DNA from: a bacterium
GTDB lineage: Bacteria; Sysuimicrobiota; Sysuimicrobiia; Sysuimicrobiales; Segetimicrobiaceae
Direction: 5' to 3'
NCBI GenBank assembly: GCA_035307765.1
Contig: DATGHU010000034.1
Coordinates: 346,230 to 410,229, forward strand
DNA length: 64,000 nt
The notes below the pieces were generated by a model, which saw nothing but the letters and a program-made list of their open reading frames with translations, did no database searches and was not told the origin of the DNA. Shown piece by piece: positions 9,631 to 19,051 of this stretch; position 1 is the stretch's first letter, and each line of letters begins with the position of its first letter. The position numbers were made by a program, and so were the translations under genes.

Positions 9631-10572
9631 GTGGAGTATCTGCCTCTGGGTCGAACCGGCACGAAGGTCTCGGCGATCGGGCTCGGCACCAACTCGTTCG
9701 GCGGACGCGCCGACCGCACCACGTCGATCGCGATCCTGCACCGAGCGCTCGATGCCGGGATCACCCTCATCGACACGGCGAACATCTATACCGCCACGGC
9801 GTCGGAGACGATCATCGGGGAAGGGCTGAGGGGCCGGCGCCATCATGCGTTCCTCGCCACCAAGGGCGGCATGAAGATGGGAGAAGGTCCCAACGACCAC
9901 GGGTCGTCGCGGGTCCACCTGATGCGCGAGTTGGAGGGAAGCCTGAAGCGTCTAGCGACGGACTACGTCGATCTCTACCAGATCCACGCCTGGGATGACG
10001 ACACCCCGGTCGAGGAGACCCAACGCACGCTTGACGACATGGTGCGGGTTGGCAAGGTTCGCTACATCGGCGCGTCCAACTATGCGGCCTGGCAGCTCTG
10101 CAAAGCGCTGTGGGTCAGCGACCGGCGCGGCTTCGTTCGATTCGAATCGGTCCAGCCCTCCTACTCGCTGGCCGACCGGGCGGTCGAGCGCGAGCTCGTC
10201 CCCTTCTGCCGCGATCAGGGGATCGGGGTGATCGCCTACTTCCCGCTCGCCGGCGGGATCCTCACCGGCAAGTACCGCCGCGGGCAGCAGCCCCCGAAGG
10301 GGTCCCGGGTCCTCACCCAGCCGCAGTTCGCCAAGCAGATCAGCGAGGCCAGTCTCACCCTGGCGGAAGATGTCGTCGGCCTCGCCGGCGAGGCGCGCTG
10401 CACGCCGTCTCAACTGGCGCTGGCGTGGCTGGTTCGGCAGCCCGCGGTCTCAAGCGCCATCGCCGGGGCGACCTCGGTGGCTCAGCTGGAAGAGAACCTC
10501 GCGACCCTGGACGTGAAACCCGCCGACGGCGTGCTCGCCCGCCTGGAGGAAGTGAGCCGCCCGTTCATGTAA
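9631..10572 (+). CDS. Aldo/keto reductase
   Basis: 313 residues from GTG at 9631, preceded by AAGGAG with 6-nt spacing; the frame is open further upstream but that part overlaps the glycosylase gene on the other strand. The family tetrad is visible: DTANIY (Asp and Tyr), the lysine in FLATKGG, and the histidine in YQIHAW. RYIGASNYAAWQ and the C-terminal IAGATSVAQLEENL match the NADPH-binding part of the barrel. It reduces aldehydes, ketones or sugars with NADPH in the cytosol; the natural substrate is unknown. A strong hairpin lies just after the stop. Confidence 0.93.
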   Translation: MEYLPLGRTGTKVSAIGLGTNSFGGRADRTTSIAILHRALDAGITLIDTANIYTATASETIIGEGLRGRRHHAFLATKGGMKMGEGPNDHGSSRVHLMRELEGSLKRLATDYVDLYQIHAWDDDTPVEETQRTLDDMVRVGKVRYIGASNYAAWQLCKALWVSDRRGFVRFESVQPSYSLADRAVERELVPFCRDQGIGVIAYFPLAGGILTGKYRRGQQPPKGSRVLTQPQFAKQISEASLTLAEDVVGLAGEARCTPSQLALAWLVRQPAVSSAIAGATSVAQLEENLATLDVKPADGVLARLEEVSRPFM

Positions 10573-10582
10573 CCCCGGCGCT

Positions 10583-10602
10583 TCCGGTGCCGGCGCACCG
10601 GA
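10583..10602 (+). terminator. Hairpin after aldo/keto reductase, possible terminator
   Basis: TCCGGTGC and GCACCGGA form a perfect 8-bp stem around a CGGC loop, starting 10 nt after the reductase stop. There is no following T-tract, so it may be an intrinsic-like or Rho-assisted terminator, serving the convergent pair of genes. Stem seen in the sequence; function inferred. Confidence 0.5.
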
Positions 10603-10755
10603 TGCAGGTGCGGGCCCGACCTCCTTCATCGTGTCGTACTTCGCCGCACACCCGGCGTGCGTGATGGCGGTCATGAACTCATCCGCCATAGACCGCCCGT
10701 CCCGCCGACGCCAGCGACGTCATCGAGCCCCCGCGCTCCGCACCGAGCCTCTCGC

Positions 10756-11802
10756 TTAGGGGACCAGCACGATCTTCCCGAAGTGCTCGCGGGCTTCGAA
10801 GATTCGGTGGGCTTCGCGGATCTCCGACAGGGGCAGCACGGCGTGGATGATCGGGGCAAGGGTCCCTCGGAAGACCAGCTCCATCACGGTGCGGAAATCG
10901 GTGACGCTGCCGTGGGGGGCGCCGAGAATCTGGCGGTGGCGTTGGTAGATCTCCCGGATATCGATGTTCGGGCGCTCTCCCCCCGTCGCACCGCAGATGA
11001 CCATCCGTCCGCCCGACCGCAGGCTGCGGATCGACTCCGGCCACGTCGGGGCGCCGACCGGGTCGGCGACGACGTGCACGCCGAGCGGCGCCAGGTCCCG
11101 GACCCGCTCGCTGAACTGCGGGAACTCCGTCCGATCGATCGGGACGGCACCGAGGTGCTCAGCCTTCCGCGCTTTCTCGGGGCCTCCCACCAGCGCGAAC
11201 ACCCGAGCGCCGGCGTGGATCCCGATCTGGAGCGCCGCGCTGCCGACCCCGCCCGACGCCCCGACCACGAGCAGGTCCTCCCCGACACGCAGCCGGCCCG
11301 TGGTCACCAGCATCCGCCATGCCGTCGTGAAGCAGACCGGCGCGGCCGCCGCCTGTTCGAATCCTATCCCATCGGGGATCGGGAAGAGGTTGCCGACGGG
11401 GACTACGGTGAACTCCGCCATCCCGCCGGGGGTGTGCTCGCCGAAGATGCGGTACTCCCGGCACATCGACTGCTCGCCCGAGAGGCAGAACTCGCAGCGC
11501 CCGCAGCAGAGAATCGAGTCGACCACCACTCTATCGCCGGCCGCCACCTGAGCGACGCCGGGCCCGACCTCCTCGACGGTGCCGGCGACATCGACCCCGC
11601 TAATCGTCGGCAGGCGCTGCTCCCGCCACGGGTAGACGGGGCGGCCTCCGGGCGGACCGCTGCGCGCCCAGACGTCGAGGTTATTGAGGGCGACCGCGCG
11701 CACGCGCACGAGCGCCTCGCCCGGCCCCGGCGACGGGACCGGGATCTCATCTAGACGAAGCGAGTCGATTCCGCCGTGCTGGCGAATGACAACCGCCTTC
11801 AC
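10756..11802 (-). CDS. Zinc-binding medium-chain dehydrogenase / quinone oxidoreductase-like
   Basis: 348 residues from the GTG at 11802, whose GTGA overlaps the stop of the upstream binding-protein gene; this coupling decides the start. It has the four-cysteine structural zinc lobe (CGRCEFC followed by SMC), the Rossmann motif VVGASGGVGSAALQIG and the family C-terminal block LSEIREAHRIFEAREHFGK. The catalytic-zinc ligands of classical alcohol dehydrogenases are not conserved: NNLDVW replaces the cysteine region and GVDVAG the GHE motif. It is therefore more likely an NADPH-dependent reductase of enones or quinones than an alcohol dehydrogenase. It is the last gene of the 17800-10756 transport operon. 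Confidence 0.9.
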   Translation of the reverse strand: MKAVVIRQHGGIDSLRLDEIPVPSPGPGEALVRVRAVALNNLDVWARSGPPGGRPVYPWREQRLPTISGVDVAGTVEEVGPGVAQVAAGDRVVVDSILCCGRCEFCLSGEQSMCREYRIFGEHTPGGMAEFTVVPVGNLFPIPDGIGFEQAAAAPVCFTTAWRMLVTTGRLRVGEDLLVVGASGGVGSAALQIGIHAGARVFALVGGPEKARKAEHLGAVPIDRTEFPQFSERVRDLAPLGVHVVADPVGAPTWPESIRSLRSGGRMVICGATGGERPNIDIREIYQRHRQILGAPHGSVTDFRTVMELVFRGTLAPIIHAVLPLSEIREAHRIFEAREHFGKIVLVP

Positions 11803-13418
11803 TGCGGGGCCGCCACCCACGCGTACGGGTCGAAGTCATACACCCCGGACACATCGGTCAGCACGTTGCTCATCCGCTTGGAGATCGCCGTGAGGGCGTT
11901 GTTGTAATAGAGGACGATGACGGGCAACTGGTCGGCAAAGGTCTCCTGGAACTGGTCGTAGACCTGGCGCCGTTTCGCCGGGTCCGCGGTCTTGACCCCT
12001 TCGTCCAGCAATTGGTCCATTTGGGCGATGGAATGGAAGCTGAAGTTGTACTGGCCGCCGGTCCGGTACTGGGAGGAGACGTCGGGATCGGCGGTTCCGG
12101 TCCAGCCCACCAGCGCCATATCGAAGTTCCCGCTGCGCATCGCCGCAATGTGCGTGGGGAAGTCGGATTTTTGGATGTCGGTCTTGACCCCGACCGCCAC
12201 CAGGTTCTCCCGGATGATCTCGGACGACCGCTCGCGGACGATGTTCCCGATCGGCACGCGCAGGGTGAGGGTCCGGTTTGGATCCCACCCCGCCTCCTGC
12301 AGCAGCGCCTTGGCCTGGTTGGGATCGTACGGCCACGGCTTCACCTTCTTGTCGAAGTACGGATTCGTGGGCGGAATCGGCCCCTCCGCGATCTGCCCCT
12401 GCCCCTTCAACAACTGGCTGACGATCAGCGGGCGGTTGATCGCCTCGGCGAGGGCCCGCCGCACCCGCTTGTCCTGCAGAAACGGCCGCTTCCAGTTGAC
12501 CACCAGATACTGGTACCCGGGAGCGGGAAACGAGATGGTCTGCAGGCCGCTCATCGTCTTGACCCGATCCCAATCGTCGATCAGGATCTCCCCGATTCCG
12601 AACCCCGCCGTGATGTCCAGATCGCTGCGCTGCAGCTGCGCCAGCATCGTCGTCGGTGGGATAATGCGGACAAAGACCCGCCGCACGCGGGGCGCGCCCA
12701 GATGATAGCTGTCGTTGGCGGCCAACTCGATAAACTCATCCGGCCGGTACTGGACGAACTTGAACGGACCGTCGCCCACGGTCGGGTGCATAAAGAACGG
12801 GTGCTTGGCCAGCTGATCGGGCGGCACATCCCCCAGCACGTGCTTCGGCAGGATGTAAACGTTCGCGCCAAACTTCTCCAGGAATCCCGCCGGATCGACC
12901 GGGACGCTGGTCTTGATCTCGATCGTCTTCGGGCCGAGGACCCGGACTCCGAGCTGCGCCCCGGGCGCCCGCTTCCCGCGGACGTCGAGCCCGGCGATGT
13001 CGGCGATGTTGGCCCCGCGGTTGGTCTCGGTCTTGGGGTCGCTGATGGTCATGATGGTAAACAGCACATCGTCTGCCGTCACCGGCTGCCCGTCGTGCCA
13101 GGCGGCTTTGGGATGGATCGTAAAGGTGTAGGTCTGGTGGTCGGCTCCCACCTCCCACCGGCTGGCCAGGGCGGGACTGAACTTCAGCTGGTTGTTGTCG
13201 AGGCGCGCCGAGACCAGCCCGGTGAACATGAAATGGATGGGGTAAAACCCATACGAACTGTCGGTGTTGATGGGGTTGAAGTTGTTCGGGGGACTCCACA
13301 TTCCGCTGACCACGACCAGCCCCGACTTTGGGGCACCCCTCACCCCGGCCGGCAGTGTCAACGCGATCATCAGCGCGACGATCACGGCGGTCACGGGTCC
13401 AGTTCGAATCCTGTTCAT
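11799..13418 (-). CDS. ABC transporter substrate-binding protein, family 5
   Basis: 539 residues with a signal peptide (residues 1 to about 28, ending PAGVRGA) and no lipobox cysteine. Typical SBP_bac_5 stretches are YTFTIHPKAAWHDGQPVTADDV, TVGDGPFKFVQY and VRRALAEAINRPLIV. It binds oligopeptides or a similar solute and delivers it to the two permeases encoded upstream on the same strand. The gene lies about 105 nt after the DppC-type permease and overlaps the downstream dehydrogenase by 4 nt. The start has a GGAGG box (GAAGGAGGCGACG just before ATG). Sequence is clearly different from the 5103 binding protein, so the two importers have separate substrates. Confidence 0.95.
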   Translation of the reverse strand: MNRIRTGPVTAVIVALMIALTLPAGVRGAPKSGLVVVSGMWSPPNNFNPINTDSSYGFYPIHFMFTGLVSARLDNNQLKFSPALASRWEVGADHQTYTFTIHPKAAWHDGQPVTADDVLFTIMTISDPKTETNRGANIADIAGLDVRGKRAPGAQLGVRVLGPKTIEIKTSVPVDPAGFLEKFGANVYILPKHVLGDVPPDQLAKHPFFMHPTVGDGPFKFVQYRPDEFIELAANDSYHLGAPRVRRVFVRIIPPTTMLAQLQRSDLDITAGFGIGEILIDDWDRVKTMSGLQTISFPAPGYQYLVVNWKRPFLQDKRVRRALAEAINRPLIVSQLLKGQGQIAEGPIPPTNPYFDKKVKPWPYDPNQAKALLQEAGWDPNRTLTLRVPIGNIVRERSSEIIRENLVAVGVKTDIQKSDFPTHIAAMRSGNFDMALVGWTGTADPDVSSQYRTGGQYNFSFHSIAQMDQLLDEGVKTADPAKRRQVYDQFQETFADQLPVIVLYYNNALTAISKRMSNVLTDVSGVYDFDPYAWVAAPQ

Positions 13419-13523
13419 CGTCGCCTCCTTGAATGGGTGGCCCGTCTTTCGATGACCCCGTTCGTCGTTCCTCTGCGGTGGCCGGGCCCCACCTCGAGAG
13501 GTGTGGGGGGAATGTGCCGGCGG

Positions 13524-14429
13524 TCAGAGCTTGAGGCTCGGATCCAACGCGTCGCGCAGGCCGTCGCCGACAAAGTTGATCGTCAGCACCGAGATCAGGA
13601 TCATGAAGCCCGGCGGCACCCACAGCCACGGCAATCGCTCCAACACCGTCAACGACTGAGCATCGGTGAGCATGTTCCCCCACGACGGGGTGGGAGGTTG
13701 CACGCCTAACCCCAGGAACGAGAGCGAGGCCTCCACCAGGATCGCGTTGGCCGTGCCGAACGTGGCGGCGACGAGCACCGGAGCGAGCGCGTTGGGGAGA
13801 AGATGGCGTTCGATCACGCGCGCGTCCGACGCGCCGCTCGCCCGGGCGGCCTGGACAAACTCCGATCCGCGGAGGGACAGGAGCTGCCCCCGCACCAGGC
13901 GCGCGACCCCCGGCCACCCCAGCAGGCCGAGCACGATGATGATGTTCCAGAGGCTGGGCCGCCCGAAGATGCTCACCGCAAACAGGATGATGATCAGCGG
14001 GGGAAAGGACAGCACGATATCCATCAGCCGGCTGAGGGCCACGTCGATCACGCCGCCGTGGTAACCCGCCAGCGCGCCAACCGAGGTCCCGATCACCACG
14101 TACATCGACACGGCCAGGAGGCCCACCGTCAACGAGACCCGGGCCGCGTAGATCAGCCGGCTGAGGACGTCGCGGCCGACGCTGTCCGTGCCGAGCGGGT
14201 GCGCGCGCGACGGAGAGGCCTGGAACGCCCCCGTATCGATCGCCGTCGGGCTGTGCGGAGCGACGAAAGGCGCGGCCAGGGCGAGCCCGCCGATGGCCAC
14301 CAGCACACCCAGGCTGACCACCGCCAAGTGGTGGCGCAGGAATCGCCTGAGCGCCAGGGCCCAGAAAGACATGCCGCGGGGCGGGTGCGCGGCCGTCCCC
14401 GCGACCGGAGGCGACAGGGCGTCACCCAT
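13524..14429 (-). CDS. ABC transporter permease, DppC/OppC type
   Basis: 301 residues with an OppC N-terminal segment (ALRRFLRHHLAVVSLGVLVA), the AHPLGTDSVGRDVLSR motif and the EAA loop QAARASGASDARVIERHLLPN. The end GDGLRDALDPSLKL is the standard family C-terminus. It pairs with the DppB-type permease upstream (110-nt gap) and the binding protein downstream. No ATPase gene is present in this cluster either. Confidence 0.95.
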   Translation of the reverse strand: MGDALSPPVAGTAAHPPRGMSFWALALRRFLRHHLAVVSLGVLVAIGGLALAAPFVAPHSPTAIDTGAFQASPSRAHPLGTDSVGRDVLSRLIYAARVSLTVGLLAVSMYVVIGTSVGALAGYHGGVIDVALSRLMDIVLSFPPLIIILFAVSIFGRPSLWNIIIVLGLLGWPGVARLVRGQLLSLRGSEFVQAARASGASDARVIERHLLPNALAPVLVAATFGTANAILVEASLSFLGLGVQPPTPSWGNMLTDAQSLTVLERLPWLWVPPGFMILISVLTINFVGDGLRDALDPSLKL

Positions 14430-14539
14430 CGACCCGGCCCGCGCGGATCTGCCCCGTGCGCGATCCCGGATTCGGGCCCCCCCCGGCGAGCCCCCCCGGC
14501 TCTCTGCGCATGCCCGGTGCGGGCGTTCGGGCGCCGGCG

Positions 14540-15490
14540 TCAGTCATAGTGAATTCTCGGATCGACCAGCGAGTAGGCGACGTCGGCGAAAAGGTTCCCC
14601 GCGATCACGAGCACCGCGCTGATCAAGGTGATGCCCATCAGCACCGGGTAGTCCCGCTGACTGATCGCCTCGATCGTCAGCCGTCCCATGCCCGGCCACT
14701 CGAATACTTGCTCGGTGATCACCGCGCCGGCGAGCAACACCGGAATCTGCAGCCCGGCGAGCGTAATCACTGGGAGCAGCGCGTTGCGGAGCGCGTGCCG
14801 CCAGAGGACGGTGATCTCGTCCAGCCCCTTGGCCCGCGCGGTGCGGACGTACTCCTGTCCCAGCACCTCGAGCATGCTGGAGCGGACGTATCGCGTGAGG
14901 GCCCCTGCGCCGGCCACCGCGAGCACCGTCGCCGGCAGGATGAGGTGAAGCGCCGCGTCGCCGAGGCCGCCCTCGCCCCCCAAGGTCATCGTTCCCCCGG
15001 TGGGCAGCCAGCGCAGTTGCAGGGCGAAGACGTAGATCCCCACCAGTCCGAGAAAGAACGTCGGCAGGCTGATGCCCAGGAACGCGAACAGCGTCGCCAG
15101 ATAGTCGATCCACGTGTAGCGGCGGGTGGCCGCCAGCACCCCGGCGGGGACGGCGATCAGGTACGAGAGGAGCAGCGCGCTGACGGCGAGCGCGAGGGTC
15201 GGGGTCACCCGCTCACCGATCCGCTGGGCGACCGGAGCCCCGCTGCTGAACGAGTAGCCGAGGTTGCCGCGGATCACCTCGTTGAGCCAATGAACGTAAC
15301 GCAGGTAGACGGGCTGATCCAACCCGAAGGCGTGCCGCTTGATCTCCACGTCGGCCTCGCTCATGTTCGGGCTGATCTCCATCTGCGCGGGATCCCCCGG
15401 GGTGAACGAGAGGATGGCGTAGCTGAGGACGGTGACGCCGAACAGGATCGGCAGCGTGATCAGGATCCGCCGCAGCAGGTACCGCTGCAT
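14540..15490 (-). CDS. ABC transporter permease, DppB/OppB type
   Basis: 316 residues from the ATG at 15490 (MQRYLLRRILITLPILFG); GTG codons just upstream (15505, 15502) are possible but add only five residues. Diagnostic features are FTPGDPAQ after helix 1, the FGLDQPVYLRYVHWL segment, the EAA loop TARAKGLDEITVLWRHALRNALLPV and the terminal SLVDPRIHYD. It forms the inner-membrane channel with the DppC-type permease. The M20-like gene ends 21 nt upstream on the same strand, so import and hydrolysis appear co-expressed. Confidence 0.94.
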   Translation of the reverse strand: MQRYLLRRILITLPILFGVTVLSYAILSFTPGDPAQMEISPNMSEADVEIKRHAFGLDQPVYLRYVHWLNEVIRGNLGYSFSSGAPVAQRIGERVTPTLALAVSALLLSYLIAVPAGVLAATRRYTWIDYLATLFAFLGISLPTFFLGLVGIYVFALQLRWLPTGGTMTLGGEGGLGDAALHLILPATVLAVAGAGALTRYVRSSMLEVLGQEYVRTARAKGLDEITVLWRHALRNALLPVITLAGLQIPVLLAGAVITEQVFEWPGMGRLTIEAISQRDYPVLMGITLISAVLVIAGNLFADVAYSLVDPRIHYD

Positions 15491-15511
15491 GCCACCCCGC
15501 ACCACCCGGTC

Positions 15512-16897
15512 CTAGCTGCCGGCGAACTCATAGAGGAAGCGGGCGACGGAGCGTTCGAACAGGCGCATCCCGTCGACCGTCGCGTACTCGTTCGGACTGT
15601 GCGGCCGTCCGCCGTGTCCCAATCCGCCCATGACGAACGGCTGGTTGAGCACCCGCCGGAACAGGTAGAAGGGCGCCGATCCGGCGAGGTGGGGCCAGAT
15701 CTCGGGCTCACGGGCAAGCGCGCGGATCGAGCGGATCATCGCCTGAACCGCCGGCTCGCCGACGCTCGTCTTGGCCGGGGGGTACCCCTCGTGGAAGTGC
15801 ACCTCGATGTCCTCTCGACCGAGCCCGCGGAGGTGAGCCGTGATGCGCTCGCGGACCCTCTGAGGTTCCATATCCGGTACCATCCGGACGTCCATCTTCA
15901 CCCGCACCTCGTGCGGGAGGAGCGTCTTCATCCCGGGCCCCGTGTACCCGCCCCAAACGCCGTCGATGTTCAAGGTGGGGGTGTACAGGTACTTGCGCAG
16001 GAGGGCGATGCCCTGGAGCCTGTATTTGAACCGCTCGGTATCCCACATCGCCAGCTGGGTCTCGGGGTCGAAGGTCTCGGCCAGAGCCTCCAGGAGCGCC
16101 TCGTCCTCGGCGCTCGGGGGAGCGACGTCGTCGTAGAAGCCGTCGATCCGGATCTGTTCCTCGTCATCCATCATCGTGCCGAGCGCCCGGACCAGCCGCC
16201 ACGCCGGGCTTCCGACCCAGACGGCGTTGCTGCCGTGCACCCCTCGGGTTCGCGGACCGCCCCAGGCCCCGCCCCGGCAGGTGACCTCGAAGTACTGGAT
16301 CCCCTTCACCCCGAGCCACAACACGGGCTTCCCGCGGCGGTCCTGGCAGTAGAATGCAAAGAACGTCGCGTCGGCCTCCAAGCGGTCCCGGTGCGCGTGG
16401 ATGAATCCGGGAAGGTTGCGGCTCCCCAGCTCCTCCTCCCCCTCGACGACAAACTTGACGTTGACCGGAAGGCGCCCATCGACTTGCTGGATGCTTTCCA
16501 GAACGTTGAACAGTCCGGCGAGCGGGCCCTTGGTGTTGTAGACGCCGCGCGCCACCATGCTCGCGCCTATCCCAGGCAGATCCACGACCGCCCCCTCAAA
16601 GGGCGGGACCACCCAGTCTTCGCCCTCCACCGGCTGGACGTCGTACATGCCGTAGAGGAGCAACGTCTTCGACCGGCCGGCGTCGATCGCTCCGTGGACC
16701 ACCGGCCATCCGGGGGTCGCCGCGATCTCTGCGCTCCCCCCGAGGCCGCGGATGGTGTCGCGGACCAGCACGGCCATCGCCTCCATGCCGACGCCCTCAC
16801 CGCTGATGCTGGGCTGGCGGACAAACGTCCGGACCCGCTCCAAGTGGCGGTCGAACATCTCGTCAAGGTGGGCGTCGAGGTCGACCCGATCGATCAT
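15512..16897 (-). CDS. M20-family dipeptidase-like protein with substituted metal ligands
   Basis: 461 residues, the usual length for carnosinase/DapE-like M20 enzymes. The order of blocks is conserved: the zinc region reads LLYGMYDVQPVEGEDW, then ARGVYNTKGPLAG, the VEGEEELGS general-base block, a dimerisation lid and a C-terminal GGLGHGGRPHSPNE block with the last histidine. In typical members the first block is GHYDVQP and the second contains GxxDDKG; here Met replaces the first metal His and Asn the bridging Asp. The enzyme may use altered metal binding or act on special amides. Located between the AIM24-family gene and the permease genes of a peptide importer, it probably processes the imported compound. 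Confidence 0.88.
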   Translation of the reverse strand: MIDRVDLDAHLDEMFDRHLERVRTFVRQPSISGEGVGMEAMAVLVRDTIRGLGGSAEIAATPGWPVVHGAIDAGRSKTLLLYGMYDVQPVEGEDWVVPPFEGAVVDLPGIGASMVARGVYNTKGPLAGLFNVLESIQQVDGRLPVNVKFVVEGEEELGSRNLPGFIHAHRDRLEADATFFAFYCQDRRGKPVLWLGVKGIQYFEVTCRGGAWGGPRTRGVHGSNAVWVGSPAWRLVRALGTMMDDEEQIRIDGFYDDVAPPSAEDEALLEALAETFDPETQLAMWDTERFKYRLQGIALLRKYLYTPTLNIDGVWGGYTGPGMKTLLPHEVRVKMDVRMVPDMEPQRVRERITAHLRGLGREDIEVHFHEGYPPAKTSVGEPAVQAMIRSIRALAREPEIWPHLAGSAPFYLFRRVLNQPFVMGGLGHGGRPHSPNEYATVDGMRLFERSVARFLYEFAGS

Positions 16898-17104
16898 GCG
16901 GGGCTGCCTCCAGGGAGACGGCGCTGGCGCCTGTTCGCTACGACGCGGGGTTGGACCGGTCCTCCCCTCCGCCCGCGCCGGCGGCCCGGAACGCCGCGGC
17001 GGCCGGTCGATTGCACCGGCCGCCGTGGGGGACTCGCGACGACGTGGCTGCGGGTTCAGGCCCCTCCGGAGGCGCTCAACGCGCCGGGGGAAGGGGTGCC
17101 CCGA

Positions 17105-17800
17105 TCACCCTTCCGTCGGCATGTGCACGTACATGGACTGCAGGGCAATCCGCCCCGGGCCCGTGAAGCGGTTCCAGAAGAGGTTCGAGGCGCTCGCGAA
17201 CAACCCGGTCGAAATCTTCTGGAAAATCGTCTGCATCTGGACGGTACGGTCCTTGTACACCCACCCGCCGGGCTCGATGTCGATCTGCTCCCCTTGGCCC
17301 AGCGTGACCTCGAAGACGTTCCCGTACCCGTGGAGCCAGACGATCCCGTCCTGGCGCAGGCAGGTGAACGTGTCGATGAAGAACCCGGTTCCGCTGAACA
17401 AGATGTTCGCCGCGCCCTTCACCCGAGCGAACGTGTACTCCACCCCGTCCGTCGCGGCAAGAAACTGGTGCTCGCGGACATCGACGGCCTCCCCGATCTT
17501 CATGTGCATGGCGAAGACGTGGCCCGCCCCATCCCGGCTGAAGGCGATGCGTCCCGGGCCCTTCGCCTGCGTCATGAACACCGGCATCCCGGAGAGCACC
17601 CGCTTAAAGGCCCCCTTGAGGGGTTTCAGGCTGATCTCGACCGACGGATCCTTCCACAGGAGGATGTGGTGCTCGAAGTACACCGCCATGGCGCTGAGTT
17701 CGACGTGCAGCACGGGGACGAGCTCCCCCTGGATGTGGTAGGTGACGCCCCCAAATGTCTCGTCACGCGCCGCGGTAGGCAGCTGGGTCGGAACGGGCAT
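17105..17800 (-). CDS. AIM24 family protein (TIGR00266/DUF124-like)
   Basis: 231 residues. The repeated beta-strand pattern, with GELVPVLHVELSAMAVYFEHH, SVEISLKPLKGAFKRVLSGMPVFM split by short turns, and GTGFFIDTF, matches the bacterial AIM24 family, which folds as a beta-barrel homologous to mitochondrial AIM24; its biochemical role is not established. It is the first gene of the minus-strand block leading to the M20-like protein and the importer, about 200 nt upstream of the former. A GAGGTGT box just precedes the ATG. A functional link to transport is only suggested by position. Confidence 0.85.
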   Translation of the reverse strand: MPVPTQLPTAARDETFGGVTYHIQGELVPVLHVELSAMAVYFEHHILLWKDPSVEISLKPLKGAFKRVLSGMPVFMTQAKGPGRIAFSRDGAGHVFAMHMKIGEAVDVREHQFLAATDGVEYTFARVKGAANILFSGTGFFIDTFTCLRQDGIVWLHGYGNVFEVTLGQGEQIDIEPGGWVYKDRTVQMQTIFQKISTGLFASASNLFWNRFTGPGRIALQSMYVHMPTEG

Positions 17801-18013
17801 GCGCTCGACACCTCCTCAGTGGATGCGTGCGTTGGGTACCGCACCGAGAACGCCGGACGATCGGTCCGGCCAGATCCCTAATGCCCCGGCGGAGGCTGTT
17901 CGAGACTTCCCGTAGGGAGGCGATCGACCCGTAGCCGACGGCGACCCCCGGCAGGGGTGGAGCGGCCGCGGCAGAACCAAGAGACTCGATCCGTTCAGCC
18001 GAGGGAGGCGCCC

Positions 18014-19051
18014 ATGCCGGAGCTCCACCATGATGCCGTCGTCGTCGACTGTCACAACGACCTGATTCTGCTCGTGGACCGCTGGCGCGCACTCGGCGAC
18101 CCGGGCTACTTCGGAGAGCGGGTGATCCCCTCCCTGCGGGCCGGGGGCGTCGACGTGCAGGTGGTGCCGATCTTCATGGAAGCCGAGTACGCGGCGGAGG
18201 GCGCGCTGCGGAGGGCCCTGCAGCTCATCGAGTGGGTGCACCGAGAGGCCGATGCCAACCGCGATGCCGTGGCGCTATGCGGGAGCGGCGCGGAGATCGA
18301 CGCGGCGACCGCGGCGGGAAAGATCGCCCTGGTGCTGGCGCTGGAAGGGTGCGAGGCAATCGGCAAGCAGACGGAGTTGTTTGGCACGTTCTTCCGACTG
18401 GGTGTCCGCATGGCGTCCTTTACGCATTTTGGACGCACGCTCCTGGCCGACGGAAGCGGGGAAGACGACACCGGCGGCCGGCTGACGCGCGCGGGAGTCG
18501 CCGCGGTACACGAGATGGAGCGCCTCGGGATCCTGGTCGATGTTTCGCACCTGTCCATGGCCGGGACCCAGCACGTCCTCGAGATTGCGACCCGCCCCGT
18601 GATCGCCTCGCACTCCTCTGCCCGCGCCCTGCGCGATCATCACCGAAACCTCTTCGATGACGTGTTGCGACGGATCGCGGAGACCGGCGGGGTGATCGGA
18701 GCAAACTTTTTTCCGGCCTTCGTCGCGGCGGGCAGACCCACCATCGACGACGTGGTCGATCACATCCAGCACCTGGCCGCGGTGACCGGGTGGGACCATG
18801 TGGGGATCGGCCCGGACTTCATCAAAGAGTACTACGACGAGCGGTACCCGCATCATCCGTCGCTTAAGATCGAAGGACTCGATGCCAAGATCACGATCGA
18901 GGGCCTAACCGGGCCCCAGGACCTGCCGGCGCTCACCGAGGCGCTCGTCCGCCGGGGGGTTTCGGAGGCCAACGTGCGGAAGGTCCTCGGCGAAAACTTC
19001 CTGCGCGTCTTCCGCAGCGTCTTGGGGATATCGGGCGTGGGTCGAGGATGA
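18014..19051 (+). CDS. M19 family membrane-type dipeptidase
   Basis: 345 residues from the ATG at 18014, preceded by GAGGGAGG with 5-nt spacing. The renal-dipeptidase metal site is visible: H-x-D in VVDCHNDL near the N-terminus, the bridging glutamate in VLALEGCEAIG, histidines in SFTHFGRT and IASHSSARAL, and the late aspartate in GIGPDF. The family hydrolyses dipeptides, including those with C-terminal D-residues, using two zinc ions. No signal peptide is present, so it acts in the cytosol. It is divergent from the AIM24/importer operon and convergent with the RidA-type gene. A second M19 paralogue lies at 29565. Confidence 0.94.
   Translation: MPELHHDAVVVDCHNDLILLVDRWRALGDPGYFGERVIPSLRAGGVDVQVVPIFMEAEYAAEGALRRALQLIEWVHREADANRDAVALCGSGAEIDAATAAGKIALVLALEGCEAIGKQTELFGTFFRLGVRMASFTHFGRTLLADGSGEDDTGGRLTRAGVAAVHEMERLGILVDVSHLSMAGTQHVLEIATRPVIASHSSARALRDHHRNLFDDVLRRIAETGGVIGANFFPAFVAAGRPTIDDVVDHIQHLAAVTGWDHVGIGPDFIKEYYDERYPHHPSLKIEGLDAKITIEGLTGPQDLPALTEALVRRGVSEANVRKVLGENFLRVFRSVLGISGVGRG

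Noticed and set aside
10450-10689. Minus-strand ORF beginning MADEFMTAITHAGCAAKYD, with a GCAAK stretch loosely like the SelD active-site region
   Set aside because: Only a few residues match, the rest is antisense to the aldo/keto reductase, and no further selenophosphate synthetase motif follows.
14456-17881. A 1141-residue plus-strand ORF across the permeases, M20 and AIM24 genes
   Set aside because: Composition is Arg/His/Pro-rich without domains and it is antisense to clearly conserved genes; a GC-rich shadow.
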